Source: Bacillota bacterium (GTDB taxonomy: Bacteria > Bacillota > Clostridia > Lachnospirales > Lachnospiraceae). From it: DNA of 64,000 nucleotides. The notes beneath the pieces were generated by a model. It was not told where the DNA came from and did not search any database. It was given only the letters and a program-made list of their open reading frames with translations. The number at the start of each line of letters is the position of its first letter. Positions within the stretch are counted from its first letter, which is position 1. The stretch is taken from the NCBI GenBank assembly GCA_023437715.1, contig JAEZFK010000073.1:44278-108277 (forward strand), read 5' to 3'. Below, piece by piece: positions 7,518-15,980 of this stretch. Position numbers and translations under genes: made by a program.

Positions 7518-8645
7518 TTAAACGGATTCAGCCTTTCTCATCTCCGTATAAGCCAGAAGGAAAGGTCCCACTCCCTTGGCGTCATCCTTCACCACAGGCT
7601 CGGACATGTAATAGTCAAAGGTTCCGTTTCTTCTCTCTTTGCCTCCAAGGCCTGCAACCAGGCAGATTCCCCCAAGGCTCATATTTCCCTCTTCCATGTG
7701 AAGATAGGTGTCGCAAATCCCCTGGAACGCCTTTTTTCCGTACTGTCCATAGCTTTCCGGCAGATAGCCAAGGCGTACTCCCTTTAAAATCGCATAGGCA
7801 AAAATAGCGCTGCCGCTGGTTTCCAGATAGTTCCGGTCCATGCCGCCTAAATTGACCACCTGATACCACATACCGGATTTATCCTGATATTTCAACATGG
7901 AATCAATCAGGTCAAGGAAAGCTTTCTTCATCTCATTTAACGCTTCCCCGTTCTCCTGGCCCGCCTTGTCCATGGTATCCAAAAGAGCCATGGAATACCA
8001 GCCTAGGGCCCTCAGCCAGAAATTCTGGGACAGTCCTGTCACCTTATCGCACCAGAACATTTCCCTGGAGGAATCATAGGCATGGTAGTAAAGCCCGGTT
8101 TCGGAATCCCTCATGAGCTTCGCCACATTGGCAAACTGGCTGTAAATATCATCGCAGTTTTTCCTATTGTTGAACCGGACCTCGTATTCCATGTAAAACG
8201 GCTGGCACATATAAAGGCCGTCAAGCCATACCTGATTGGGATAAATGTTTTTGTGCCAGAAATTCCCCTCTTTTGTACGGGGCATTTTCCCGATCTGGCT
8301 GTATACAAGGTCAATGGCTTTTCTGTATTTTTCTTTTCCCGTAAGATCGTAAAGCTCAAACAGGGTCTTTCCGGCGTTGACATTGTCAATGTTCAGCTCT
8401 TCCACATCATAGCCGTCAATAGTCCCATCCTCTTTTACCCGGTAATCAATAAAGTTATCGGCAAACTCCAGATACTTTTTTTCTTTGGTAATGGCATACA
8501 TTTCTAAAATAGCTTTGATCATACAGCCGTCTATGTAATTCCAGCCCGCTTTCTCTCCCTTAAGAATCTTTTCAATATTCCATACCGGGCGGTCCGGGGT
8601 GCTTTTTTCCATCAGTTCGTTGATATACCTTTCAATTACGTCCAT
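7518..8645 (-). CDS. GH105 unsaturated rhamnogalacturonyl hydrolase (YteR/RhiN type)
   Basis: A 375-residue alpha/alpha-barrel hydrolase, the full length for GH105. It removes the unsaturated galacturonyl residue left by pectate or rhamnogalacturonan lyases. Landmarks are NQVWLDGLYM (Asp142, matching the general acid of YteR), NFWLRALGWYSMALLD around 208-223, ETSGSAIFAYAILKG, and GVGPFLLAYTE near the end. No signal peptide is present, consistent with intracellular processing of imported oligosaccharides. AAGGAG precedes the ATG at 8643-8645. It has its own promoter at 8814-8842, and the next genes downstream have a separate one. Confidence 0.93.
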   Translation of the reverse strand: MDVIERYINELMEKSTPDRPVWNIEKILKGEKAGWNYIDGCMIKAILEMYAITKEKKYLEFADNFIDYRVKEDGTIDGYDVEELNIDNVNAGKTLFELYDLTGKEKYRKAIDLVYSQIGKMPRTKEGNFWHKNIYPNQVWLDGLYMCQPFYMEYEVRFNNRKNCDDIYSQFANVAKLMRDSETGLYYHAYDSSREMFWCDKVTGLSQNFWLRALGWYSMALLDTMDKAGQENGEALNEMKKAFLDLIDSMLKYQDKSGMWYQVVNLGGMDRNYLETSGSAIFAYAILKGVRLGYLPESYGQYGKKAFQGICDTYLHMEEGNMSLGGICLVAGLGGKERRNGTFDYYMSEPVVKDDAKGVGPFLLAYTEMRKAESV

Positions 8646-8680
8646 GCGCTTCTCCTTCTCTTGCTTTTGCCTTAGTCAGG

Positions 8681-8779
8681 CTTCATGCGGCTTTATTTAG
8701 TTTATTTAGCTTCATTTAGCTTTCTCTAGCCTCATATAGCTTTATTTAACCTCATATAGCTTTATCTACCCTTATCTGT
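8681..8779. repeat. Degenerate 10-bp tandem repeat in the GH105 leader
   Basis: Roughly ten consecutive units of about 10 bp with consensus CTTTATTTAG (variants CTTCATTTAG, CCTCATATAG, CTTTATCTAC) run from 8681 to 8779. On the minus strand they lie between the predicted GH105 transcription start (about 8807) and its ribosome site. The period nearly equals one DNA helical turn. This low-complexity array has no coding explanation. Confidence 0.75.
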
Positions 8780-8813
8780 TCTTGCCCGCCTGTAGCTTGG
8801 TCTGCCTTATATT

Positions 8814-8842
8814 AGAATAACCGTAAAGCAGAAAGTTGTCAA
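8814..8842 (-). promoter_or_regulatory. Promoter TTGACA-17-TATTCT for GH105
   Basis: Minus-strand -35 TTGACA (8837-8842) and -10 TATTCT (8814-8819) are separated by exactly 17 bp. The predicted start near 8807 gives a leader of about 160 nt containing the 10-bp repeats. No TGTAAG palindrome overlaps it. In the remainder of this 530-bp gap, only a small hairpin (AGAGCC...GGCTCT, 8879-8898) and the esterase promoter are evident. Confidence 0.75.
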
Positions 8843-9072
8843 ACTCCGAAAAAAGCAGAAATTCCTGCGCAAACCTTAAGAGCCCCAAATAAGGCTCTGC
8901 AAAAGGGAAATATATAGCCATAATTCTTACTTTACACTATCTTTTCAAATCCATTTTCGGCATCTTATATAAAGTTATTTTTTTAACATGCCATTTTCCA
9001 ATTGCTTTTAGGTAATTTTCATGATATTTTTTCGGAAATTTATTCACTTTTTCCCTTTATACTTTAAAATCT

Positions 9073-9106
9073 TATGATATGATAGTTAAAGGTGTAAGCA
9101 CTTACA
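9073..9106 (+). promoter_or_regulatory. Esterase promoter region with operator TGTAAGCACTTACA
   Basis: A TATGAT hexamer (9073-9078) is followed by the 14-bp near-palindrome TGTAAGCACTTACA (9093-9106), arms TGTAAG/CTTACA. This matches the operator at 7444-7457 in 13 of 14 bases and in position relative to its -10. No good -35 is visible. The pair suggests co-regulation of both transcription units by one repressor not encoded in the window. Confidence 0.65.
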
Positions 9107-9176
9107 ACATATTCAGAAAACTACTGCTCTTACGCCTCTCCGTCAGGAAAGGAAAAAAGAAAGCGAGGAACAAAAC

Positions 9177-10013
9177 ATGAAACAGTATACACAGCAGATT
9201 CTGATTACGGACGAACAGGCGGGCAAGAAAAAGCTGACCCCGGCCGCCAGCCTTGATGCCTATATTCTGGACCCCATCAGCGTCGCTCCTGACCGGAAGC
9301 GTCCGGCGGTCATTATATGCCCGGGGGGCGGCTATGAGCGCCTGTCGGACCGGGAAGGGGAACCGGTAGCCACCCAGTTTTTATCCATGGGATACCACGC
9401 CTTTATCCTGCGCTACAGCGTTGCGCCTGATGGTTTTCCTTTTGCCCAGATGGAGCTGGCTTATGCCATATCCAGCGTGCGCTCCCACGCCCAGGAATGG
9501 CTGATTGCCCCTGAAAAGATCGTGGTGTGCGGCTTCTCTGCCGGAGGGCATCTGGCATGCAGTCTGGGGACCTTTTGGAACCGGGAATTTCTGTACGGAC
9601 CTCTTGAGCTGACCGCAGAAGATATACAGCCAAACGGACTGATTCTGGCCTATCCGGTAATCAGCGCAGGGCCGTGCTGCCATGCAGGGTCCTTTAAAAA
9701 TCTCCTGGGGCCGGAAGCGGAGGATGAAAACATGCGGAAGATGGTTTCCCTGGAGCATCAGGTAGGAGCCCATACGCCAAAGACCTTTTTGTGGCATACC
9801 TTTCCCGATGACTCCGTACCGGTGAAAAACAGCCTTTTACTGGCAGATGCCATGACAGAGCATGGAGTCAATCTGGAATTACATATTTTCCCCGTAGGCC
9901 GCCATGGATTATCCCTGGCTACCCAGGAGGTTTCGGAGGCTGACGGACGTTATCTGGAACCCCAGTGCCAGAGCTGGATTCCCCTGGTGAAGACCTGGAT
10001 GGAACATTTATAA
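9177..10013 (+). CDS. Alpha/beta hydrolase, acetyl-esterase-like
   Basis: A 278-residue single-domain alpha/beta hydrolase of the BD-FAE/acetylxylan-esterase-like group. The oxyanion region is CPGGGYERLS (48-57), the nucleophile is Ser121 in GFSAGGH, the acid is Asp211 or Asp212 in FPDDSVP, and the histidine is His243 in GRHGLS. No signal peptide, so it should act on imported, acetylated oligosaccharides in the cytoplasm. Its position beside GH105/GH28 and the shared operator suggest deacetylation of pectin fragments, an inference. GCGAGGA precedes the ATG. It ends at a strong bidirectional terminator. Confidence 0.88.
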   Translation: MKQYTQQILITDEQAGKKKLTPAASLDAYILDPISVAPDRKRPAVIICPGGGYERLSDREGEPVATQFLSMGYHAFILRYSVAPDGFPFAQMELAYAISSVRSHAQEWLIAPEKIVVCGFSAGGHLACSLGTFWNREFLYGPLELTAEDIQPNGLILAYPVISAGPCCHAGSFKNLLGPEAEDENMRKMVSLEHQVGAHTPKTFLWHTFPDDSVPVKNSLLLADAMTEHGVNLELHIFPVGRHGLSLATQEVSEADGRYLEPQCQSWIPLVKTWMEHL

Positions 10014-10030
10014 GAAAAAAAATAAGAAAC

Positions 10031-10066
10031 GGCTGCCTGAGCATGTCTTCAGGGCAGCCATTTTTT
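10031..10066. terminator. Bidirectional Rho-independent terminator
   Basis: GGCTGCCTGA pairs with TCAGGGCAGCC around an 8-base loop; T6 follows at 10061-10066 on the plus strand and an A-rich tract precedes it, giving a T-run on the minus strand too. It separates the plus-strand esterase from the convergent frlR gene. Confidence 0.88.
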
Positions 10067-10078
10067 CGTTTAATGATT

Positions 10079-10843
10079 TTATATTTTCCAGCTTATTCCC
10101 ACATGGGACATCTGGTCGTCTTCATCACTGGATATGATATAGGAGGTGTTTTCCCCTTTCAGTATGCTGACTGCAATATGCTGCGGAATCCCCTCTTCAT
10201 TGTATGTGATCTTAAAGAGATCAAACAGAGGGTCTCCTATATGGCACCGTAAATAAGTGGAAATCTCCTTTGTTGCCTTACGGACCTTTAATACCTTGTA
10301 ATACCGGTTCAGGTTCACATGGTAATCATCCTCTAAAATACGGATCACAGAAAAGTCTCCTGTCATCCTGTCAACGATCCCGGGGAAACGTTTTAAGGGA
10401 AGATAGCACATATCCATCATCATGGGAATGTCATCCGCGTACATAATCCGCTTAAGATACACCACATCTTCTTCGGTTCCGATCTGAAGATCCTCCGCAT
10501 AGGAGGCCTTTACATGAATAATTGATTTTTCCAGAACCTCTGTCCTGACCTTTCTTCCCTGGTCTTTCATCGAGTCATGGAACCCCCGCAGGCGGTCAAT
10601 CCGGGTCTTTAGTCCTGTATTCAATACAAACGTTCCTTTTCCCTGTTTACGAACAAGAATTTCTTCCTCACACAGCTCTTTCACCGCTCTTCGGACAGTG
10701 ATCCGGCTGACCTGGTACTTTTCTTCAAGCTCCGCCTCACTGGGCATACGGTCGCCGGGGCAGTATATCTTCGCCTTGATGTCCTCTTTGATAGCATCTT
10801 TCAATTGTTCATAAAGCGGAATCAACGCATTCTGATCCAGCAT
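10079..10843 (-). CDS. frlR: GntR/UTRA regulator of the fructosamine operon (FrlR-like)
   Basis: A 254-residue GntR-family repressor. The winged helix occupies residues 1-75 (LIPLYEQLKDAIKEDI, then YQVSRITVRRAVKEL and GKGTFV). A UTRA domain fills the C-terminal two thirds. It lies just after frlD in the order frlB-O-N-M-D-R, which parallels the Bacillus subtilis fructosamine locus, where FrlR controls the operon. Its own promoter overlaps a site nearly identical to one at the frlB promoter, indicating autoregulation and operon control. TAGGAG precedes the ATG. The family is secure; the name rests on context. Confidence 0.85.
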   Translation of the reverse strand: MLDQNALIPLYEQLKDAIKEDIKAKIYCPGDRMPSEAELEEKYQVSRITVRRAVKELCEEEILVRKQGKGTFVLNTGLKTRIDRLRGFHDSMKDQGRKVRTEVLEKSIIHVKASYAEDLQIGTEEDVVYLKRIMYADDIPMMMDMCYLPLKRFPGIVDRMTGDFSVIRILEDDYHVNLNRYYKVLKVRKATKEISTYLRCHIGDPLFDLFKITYNEEGIPQHIAVSILKGENTSYIISSDEDDQMSHVGISWKI

Positions 10844-10884
10844 AAAAGTTTCTCCTAAATTTTAAAATTGTCTGTATCGGTCAT

Positions 10885-10921
10885 TCTATAACATTATATA
10901 ATACAAAAGCCGCTAAAGCAA
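10885..10921 (-). promoter_or_regulatory. frlR promoter overlapping an operator candidate
   Basis: On the minus strand, -35 TTGCTT (10916-10921) and -10 TATAAT (10893-10898) are 17 bp apart. The -10 is embedded in TATATAATGTTATAGA (complement of 10885-10900), matching 14 of 16 bases of the palindrome TATATAACGTTATATA in front of frlB. Confidence 0.7.
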
Positions 10922-10952
10922 CCCTTTTAAGCCCTGCCGGGCTCTGTGACGC

Positions 10953-11771
10953 TTATTCCGTCCAGGGATGGGGATGCCCAAAGCCTCCGCGGACCGTACA
11001 CGTGACAGCCGAACACCGGGCGGCGAAGTCAAGGGCTTCCTCCATTGTTTTTCCGCTGCCATGGGCTGTCAGAAACCCTGCGATAAAGCTGTCGCCGGCT
11101 CCCATGGTATCAATGACATTCACTTTCTTAATGTCCTGGCTGTAAAATGCCTTTCCGTCATAAAATACGGCTCCCTTAGACCCTCTTGTCACTCCGGCAA
11201 TTTTTGCTCCCAGCTCATGAGCCTGCATTAATAAGCTTCTGCATTCCTCTTCCTTCATATCCCCGCCGGAGAAAAATGCAAACGTAAGATAGGGACATGT
11301 TCTTTCCAGATACTCCTTTTCGTGCCTGTCTGAAAAGTCAAAGGACACCCTGCATATCTCATTAAGCTCCGGGAGCTCATATTCCAAATTGGAATAACAG
11401 CTGGTATGGCAGATATCAAATTCCCGGATGATCTCCAGGTCTTCTTTTACAAGCTTTATGGCAAAAAGGTGCTGACAGCTGTCCCTGGGTCCAGGTGCGA
11501 ATATGCGGTCTCCATCCTTTAAGTAAACTCTGGGCTGGGCGGTATGGGCGTATACCTTTCTGGAACGCTCACAGGAAACCCCTTCCTCAGATAAGCATTT
11601 TTTAATATAATCCGCCCGTTCATCATCCCCGAAAACCCCAAGATAAACCACTCTTTCCGCTCCGTTTTTCTTACAGTTTACGGCCACGTTGACAGCATTC
11701 CCTCCCGGATAATAAACTCCCTCATCCACATAGCAGTCTGTTACATTATCTCCTATTGCAATTATTTTCAT
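10953..11771 (-). CDS. frlD: Fructoselysine 6-kinase-like PfkB kinase
   Basis: PfkB-family sugar kinase of about 272 residues phosphorylating fructosamines at C6 before cleavage by FrlB. Start chosen at ATG 11769-11771, giving MKIIAIGDNVTDCYVD, the typical FrlD beginning, with AAAGG upstream. An ATGATG three codons earlier overlaps the permease stop and is an alternative. PfkB landmarks are the GGNAVNVAVNCKKNG motif near residue 30 and the ATP/anion-hole motif MGAGDSFIAGFL near the C-terminus (catalytic Asp). Last metabolic gene of the frlBONMD order. Confidence 0.9.
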   Translation of the reverse strand: MKIIAIGDNVTDCYVDEGVYYPGGNAVNVAVNCKKNGAERVVYLGVFGDDERADYIKKCLSEEGVSCERSRKVYAHTAQPRVYLKDGDRIFAPGPRDSCQHLFAIKLVKEDLEIIREFDICHTSCYSNLEYELPELNEICRVSFDFSDRHEKEYLERTCPYLTFAFFSGGDMKEEECRSLLMQAHELGAKIAGVTRGSKGAVFYDGKAFYSQDIKKVNVIDTMGAGDSFIAGFLTAHGSGKTMEEALDFAARCSAVTCTVRGGFGHPHPWTE

Positions 11772-11776
11772 CCTCA

Positions 11777-12625
11777 TCATCCTTTCACCGCGCCTGCGGT
11801 CATTCCTCTCACAAAGCTCTTCTGCATGGTTAAAAATAATACGATAATGGGCAGACAGGAAATGACCATGCCCGCCAGAACCACGCCCCATTCCGTCATA
11901 AGTCCGTCCCGGAATGTCATAAGCCCCACCGGTATGGTCCGCAGGCTGGAGCTGTCAACAAAGATTGTGGCAAAGACAAACTCATTCCAGGCGTAGTATG
12001 CCGTCATAATAACCACTGTGGAAATAATGGGCTTGGAAAGGGGCAGATAGATATTCCTGTAAATCTGCATGAGCGTCGCCCCGTCAATGGTGGCAGCCTC
12101 CTCCATCTCCTTTGATATTCCGATAAAGAAAGAGCGGATCAGCATAATGGATACCGGAAGGCGGAAAGCAATATAGGGAAGTATCATGGCTAACAGCGTG
12201 TTTTTAAGCTTCAGCGCCTTTAACAGCATGAAAAGAGGAAGCAGGCATACCTGAGGCGAGAGCAAAAGGCCGCACATACAGAAGAGAAAAACAATATTTC
12301 CCATCCTTCCTTTCATCTGGCAGATGCCGAAAGCGGAAAATGTGGACAGGAAGACCACACCTGCCAGGGTGCACAGGGTAACTGCCGTGCTGTTGATAAA
12401 GTACTGGGAAATTCCCTTATGCCATGCCGTCGTATAATTTTCTATATGCCACACATCCGGAAATCCCCATACATCCCCATATATCCCGTTGTAATCCTTA
12501 AAGGAAGACATGAATATCCAGAACAAGGGATATAAAATCAGCGCCGCCAGCAGAAGCAGAATCACAAGCCACATCATATCCCAGAGGCCGTATCTCTTTC
12601 TCTTTTTTATTCCTTGTTTCTTCAT
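11777..12625 (-). CDS. frlM: ABC sugar permease, FrlM-like
   Basis: A 282-residue binding-protein-dependent permease (MalG/CUT1 type) with a cytoplasmic basic N-terminus, six expected membrane helices, and an EAA-loop segment near residues 180-200 (EEAATIDGATLMQIYRNIYL). It pairs with FrlN to form the channel for the FrlO-delivered substrate. Its ATG overlaps the FrlN stop (ATGA), so translation is coupled. No ATPase gene is in the operon; as in B. subtilis, a shared MsmX-type ATPase encoded elsewhere is expected. Confidence 0.9.
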   Translation of the reverse strand: MKKQGIKKRKRYGLWDMMWLVILLLLAALILYPLFWIFMSSFKDYNGIYGDVWGFPDVWHIENYTTAWHKGISQYFINSTAVTLCTLAGVVFLSTFSAFGICQMKGRMGNIVFLFCMCGLLLSPQVCLLPLFMLLKALKLKNTLLAMILPYIAFRLPVSIMLIRSFFIGISKEMEEAATIDGATLMQIYRNIYLPLSKPIISTVVIMTAYYAWNEFVFATIFVDSSSLRTIPVGLMTFRDGLMTEWGVVLAGMVISCLPIIVLFLTMQKSFVRGMTAGAVKG

Positions 12626-13515
12626 GATCCGTCCTCCTTATCTGTTCCGTATGTGAAAAACTGTACGGAAGACAGCACCGCGGTAATCACAAAAATCAGC
12701 ATGGCGATGGTGGAAGCATAGCCCATGTTATTTTTGACAAATCCGGTCTGATACATATGCAGAGACAGCACCATTGTGGCCGTACCCGGACCGCCTCCGG
12801 TCAATATATAGGGCTCGTTAAATACGGTAAAGGCTCCTACCACCGTAAGAATCATGGTCACAAAAAACATCTGCCGGACCTGGGGAACCGTTATGTAAAA
12901 AAAGCGTTTCAGCTTTCCTGCTCCGTCCACCTCTGCCGATTCATACAATTCAGACGGAATTTTCTGGATGGCCACAATAAACAGCATGGCCACATATCCG
13001 GTGCTCTGCCATTGGGATACGGCAATGACCGCATACATGGCCGTCTTTTTGCTTCCCAGCCATATGTGGGCCAATTGATCCAGCCCCATCAGATTTAGGA
13101 AGCTGTTAAGCAGCCCCATCTGAGGATTGTATATGAAATCAAAAAGCAGGCACACCACTGTCATGGAAATTACCGTGGGAATGAAATAGATGCTGCGCAA
13201 GGCAGGGGCCGCCTTACGAAAGACCCCATCTTCCAATACAGCCGCCAGTATAAGGCCGAAGCCCACCTGGATCAGAATGGATATGACCGCATAAAGGAAG
13301 TTATTTTTAAGACTTACCAAAATGATTTTGTCCGACAGCAGATTTCCGTAGTTCGAGAGCCCAGCCCATTCTTTCGTGACATCCGACAGTGAAAAAGACT
13401 GAAAACTGTAAATGACGTTCTGGAGCAGGGGATAATACACGAAGATACCAAGAATCAACATCCCGGGCAGTACGAAAGCCAATGCCTGTAAATTTCTTTT
13501 TTTCTCTCTTTTCAA
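12622..13515 (-). CDS. frlN: ABC sugar permease, FrlN-like
   Basis: A 297-residue permease of the MalF/CUT1 class with six predicted membrane segments and an EAA motif (YESAEVDGAGKLKRFFYITV) around residues 195-215. It appears to start at TTG 13513-13515, with a weak purine-rich site upstream. It is 60 bases after the binding protein and overlaps the FrlM start by 4 bases. Substrate is assigned from flanking FrlB and FrlD; the permease alone would be called a generic sugar permease. Confidence 0.88.
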   Translation of the reverse strand: MKREKKRNLQALAFVLPGMLILGIFVYYPLLQNVIYSFQSFSLSDVTKEWAGLSNYGNLLSDKIILVSLKNNFLYAVISILIQVGFGLILAAVLEDGVFRKAAPALRSIYFIPTVISMTVVCLLFDFIYNPQMGLLNSFLNLMGLDQLAHIWLGSKKTAMYAVIAVSQWQSTGYVAMLFIVAIQKIPSELYESAEVDGAGKLKRFFYITVPQVRQMFFVTMILTVVGAFTVFNEPYILTGGGPGTATMVLSLHMYQTGFVKNNMGYASTIAMLIFVITAVLSSVQFFTYGTDKEDGS

Positions 13516-13575
13516 ACTAACACCATCCCATCCATTTTAGATAAGAGGCCGAATCCGGCCTCTTATCCCCAGTCT

Positions 13576-14937
13576 TTATTTATGCAAGGCGGCGGCAGCC
13601 TCCTTTACCTGTTCCATAACGCTCTCCGGCGTCTCATCCCCGATGGCGATGGCCTGGGCCCCCTGCCCGTATACGGTGTAGATGGACGGATCACAGGCAT
13701 TGTCAAACCAGGGCACCAGCACGGATGCGGATTTGATAATATCCATGGCCTCCAACTGGGCCGGCAGCGCATTGGTTTCGTCCACAGCGCCTGCTACGCT
13801 GGAAATATCCCCGGCTTTTGTGGTCAGGGCTTCTCCGCCTTTCTTGCTCACAAGCCATTTTAAGAATTTAACGCATTCCTCAGGATTCTTTGCTTTATTG
13901 CTTATCATAAATCCTTCCGGAGCGCCGGTCAATCCCTTGGGGTCTCCCTTTCCGTCTTCAAAGGCCGGGAAATTAAAGAAGCCATATTCAAAGCCTTCCG
14001 GCAGCGCCTTTTCAAGCATTGGAATCTCTGCAAACTGCAGATACATGATCGGGGCCTTTCCAGTTGCAAAGTATGTATTTCTGGCTGTCTCATGATCAAT
14101 TGCCACACAGGTTTCGCCCATATAGGAGGTGAGCTGCTGCCATTTCTTCAAGACCCCCACATAAGCCGGATCAGTAAATTCCCCGGAGGCAGGGTCATAG
14201 TCCTTTGCAAGAACAGCCGGGTCCACCATTCTCTGGTTCATTGTGCCGAGATAGTGGAGAACCGCCCAGCTGTCTGACAAGCCTTCCACAATTGGTGTTT
14301 CATATCCCGCAGCCTTTAAGGAATCCAGGACGGAAATAAACTCATTCCAGGTCTTTGGAACCGTCAGGTTATTGTCAGAAAAGATCTTCTTGTTGTAGTA
14401 GAACACCTTTCCATCCTGGGACCATGGTACCCCATAGATCGTGCCGTCAAAGGTGAAGCCGTCCACGCTGGCCTTGGCAATCTGGGAGGACCAGTCCTTA
14501 TCCTTCTCGTAGACGTCATTTAAGGCCATTACATTGCCGGAAGCAACCATTTCTTTTGCAAAGGTCCCTGACCAGGAGGAGAATACGTCGGGAACTTCAT
14601 CCGTACCGACCACCATACGGATTTTTTCCTTATACTGGTCGTTTAATATGCAGTCCATCTTAATGGTTACATTGGGGTTTTCATCCATGTACTCCTTAAT
14701 CAGCTCCTGGAACATGGCGTTTTTGGGATCATTGGGCCAGCGGTGGAAGAAGTTGATCACAACCTTTTCTCCGCCTGCTTCCCCGCTTTTTTCCGCCTCA
14801 GCCTTAGAGGCGGCTTCCCTGCTCTCTGAACCGGCTTTCGTATCCGCGCTGCTGCTTTGGCCTCCACAGGCTGTTAATGACAATCCCATGGCAGCAGCTA
14901 ATAATAATGCAATGACTTTCCTCACACTTTTTTTCAT
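13576..14937 (-). CDS. frlO: Extracellular solute-binding lipoprotein, FrlO-like
   Basis: Lipoprotein of about 453 residues delivering substrate to the FrlN/FrlM permease. Start chosen at ATG 14935-14937 with AGGAGG upstream; the product begins MKKSVRK and has a lipobox LTAC about 23 residues in. The mature part starts with a Ser/Ala/Glu-rich linker, then a family-1 sugar-binding fold (INFFHRWPNDPKNAMFQEL). The C-terminal segment is predicted helical. Located between the SIS deglycase and the permeases, as in frlBONMD. An MsmE-like oligosaccharide-binding role cannot be excluded on sequence alone. Confidence 0.88.
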   Translation of the reverse strand: MKKSVRKVIALLLAAAMGLSLTACGGQSSSADTKAGSESREAASKAEAEKSGEAGGEKVVINFFHRWPNDPKNAMFQELIKEYMDENPNVTIKMDCILNDQYKEKIRMVVGTDEVPDVFSSWSGTFAKEMVASGNVMALNDVYEKDKDWSSQIAKASVDGFTFDGTIYGVPWSQDGKVFYYNKKIFSDNNLTVPKTWNEFISVLDSLKAAGYETPIVEGLSDSWAVLHYLGTMNQRMVDPAVLAKDYDPASGEFTDPAYVGVLKKWQQLTSYMGETCVAIDHETARNTYFATGKAPIMYLQFAEIPMLEKALPEGFEYGFFNFPAFEDGKGDPKGLTGAPEGFMISNKAKNPEECVKFLKWLVSKKGGEALTTKAGDISSVAGAVDETNALPAQLEAMDIIKSASVLVPWFDNACDPSIYTVYGQGAQAIAIGDETPESVMEQVKEAAAALHK

Positions 14938-14970
14938 TGGGCTTCCTCCTTTTTTAAACAGCGTCAATGT

Positions 14971-15948
14971 CTAATATTCCATCCTCCACATATAACGGCG
15001 GACGCTTAAATCATGTCCTCTCTGATACGCAAACTCATCTGCAAGGGAACGGAGTACGGCCCCCGCCAGCAACGGTACAAAATATTCCCTGACTTCTTCG
15101 TCAATGCCGGACATATCAAATTCCGCAGCATCCACCAACATGATTTTTTCCGAATATTTCCGGCAGAAATCATAGGCTCTTTCATCCAGGGGCCTTGTGG
15201 CTCCCAGGCCCTTTATGATAATGAAAGGAACATCAAAATCCGTCACCTCAAAGGGGCCATGGAAATATTCCCCGGAGTGAATGGCATTGGAGTGAATCCA
15301 CTGCATTTCCATCAGCAGACAGATCGCAAAGGAATATGCCTCTCCGTAATTGGCTCCGCTGCCCATGGTATAGATCAGTTTTTCTCTCTTATACTGCTTT
15401 CCCCATTCTTTTACAGTACTTTCATACTGTGCTTTTACCTTTTCTATGGCATCGTTTAAACCGGCGACGGCTTCCATTCCTTTCCGGTATTTCTCACAAG
15501 GGCTGACCCCATTTAAAATGCTGAAAATAAGATAGTACAGAATGCCCTTATTCAAATCTCCGGCATCCGTTCCCTTTCCCCAGTCATAATGAATGGGATA
15601 TTCCGCAGCTTTCCACAGCGGAGAATCCACAAGGTTGGAGAGAGCAATGGTTGTCGCTCCTTTTTCCCTTGCAACCTCCGTTGCCTTTACCGTTTCCGGG
15701 GTATTGCCGGAGTGAGAACAGGTGATTACCACAGAATCCGGCCCCAGCGCTTTTGGCTCCCTATGTACGAATTCGTTGGAGCTGTATATGCTGGCCGGTG
15801 TTTCTGTCTCCCTGTCAAAAAGATATTGGGCAGGCATCATAAATGCCTGGGAACCGCCGCAGGCTACAAAATAAAAATGGTTGATATGCTTCTTCCCAAC
15901 CACCGCGGCCACCGCAGCGTCAATCTGTTGAATGTGTTCTTGTTTCAT
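14971..15948 (-). CDS. frlB: Fructosamine-6-phosphate deglycase (FrlB-like SIS protein)
   Basis: A 325-residue double-SIS enzyme cleaving fructoselysine-6-phosphate to glucose-6-phosphate and lysine. First SIS: YFVACGGSQAF near residue 27, then VVITCSHSGNTPETV. Second SIS: LIYTMGSGANYGEA, then HSGEYFHGPFEVTD. The terminal segment GHDLSVRRYMWRMEY is characteristic of FrlB. GGAGGGA precedes the ATG. It heads the minus-strand operon, 34 bases before frlO. Only about half the PTS-linked SIS protein at 2020-3123 is similar in layout, so the two are paralogous systems, not a duplication. Confidence 0.92.
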   Translation of the reverse strand: MKQEHIQQIDAAVAAVVGKKHINHFYFVACGGSQAFMMPAQYLFDRETETPASIYSSNEFVHREPKALGPDSVVITCSHSGNTPETVKATEVAREKGATTIALSNLVDSPLWKAAEYPIHYDWGKGTDAGDLNKGILYYLIFSILNGVSPCEKYRKGMEAVAGLNDAIEKVKAQYESTVKEWGKQYKREKLIYTMGSGANYGEAYSFAICLLMEMQWIHSNAIHSGEYFHGPFEVTDFDVPFIIIKGLGATRPLDERAYDFCRKYSEKIMLVDAAEFDMSGIDEEVREYFVPLLAGAVLRSLADEFAYQRGHDLSVRRYMWRMEY

Positions 15949-15980
15949 CGTGGTCCCTCCGTTTGTTATTATTATATTGT

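Noticed and set aside
9093..9106. CcpA cre site
   Set aside because: The shape TGTAAGCACTTACA resembles cre, but the central CG is missing here and in its twin at 7444. A dedicated repressor fits better. Not excluded.
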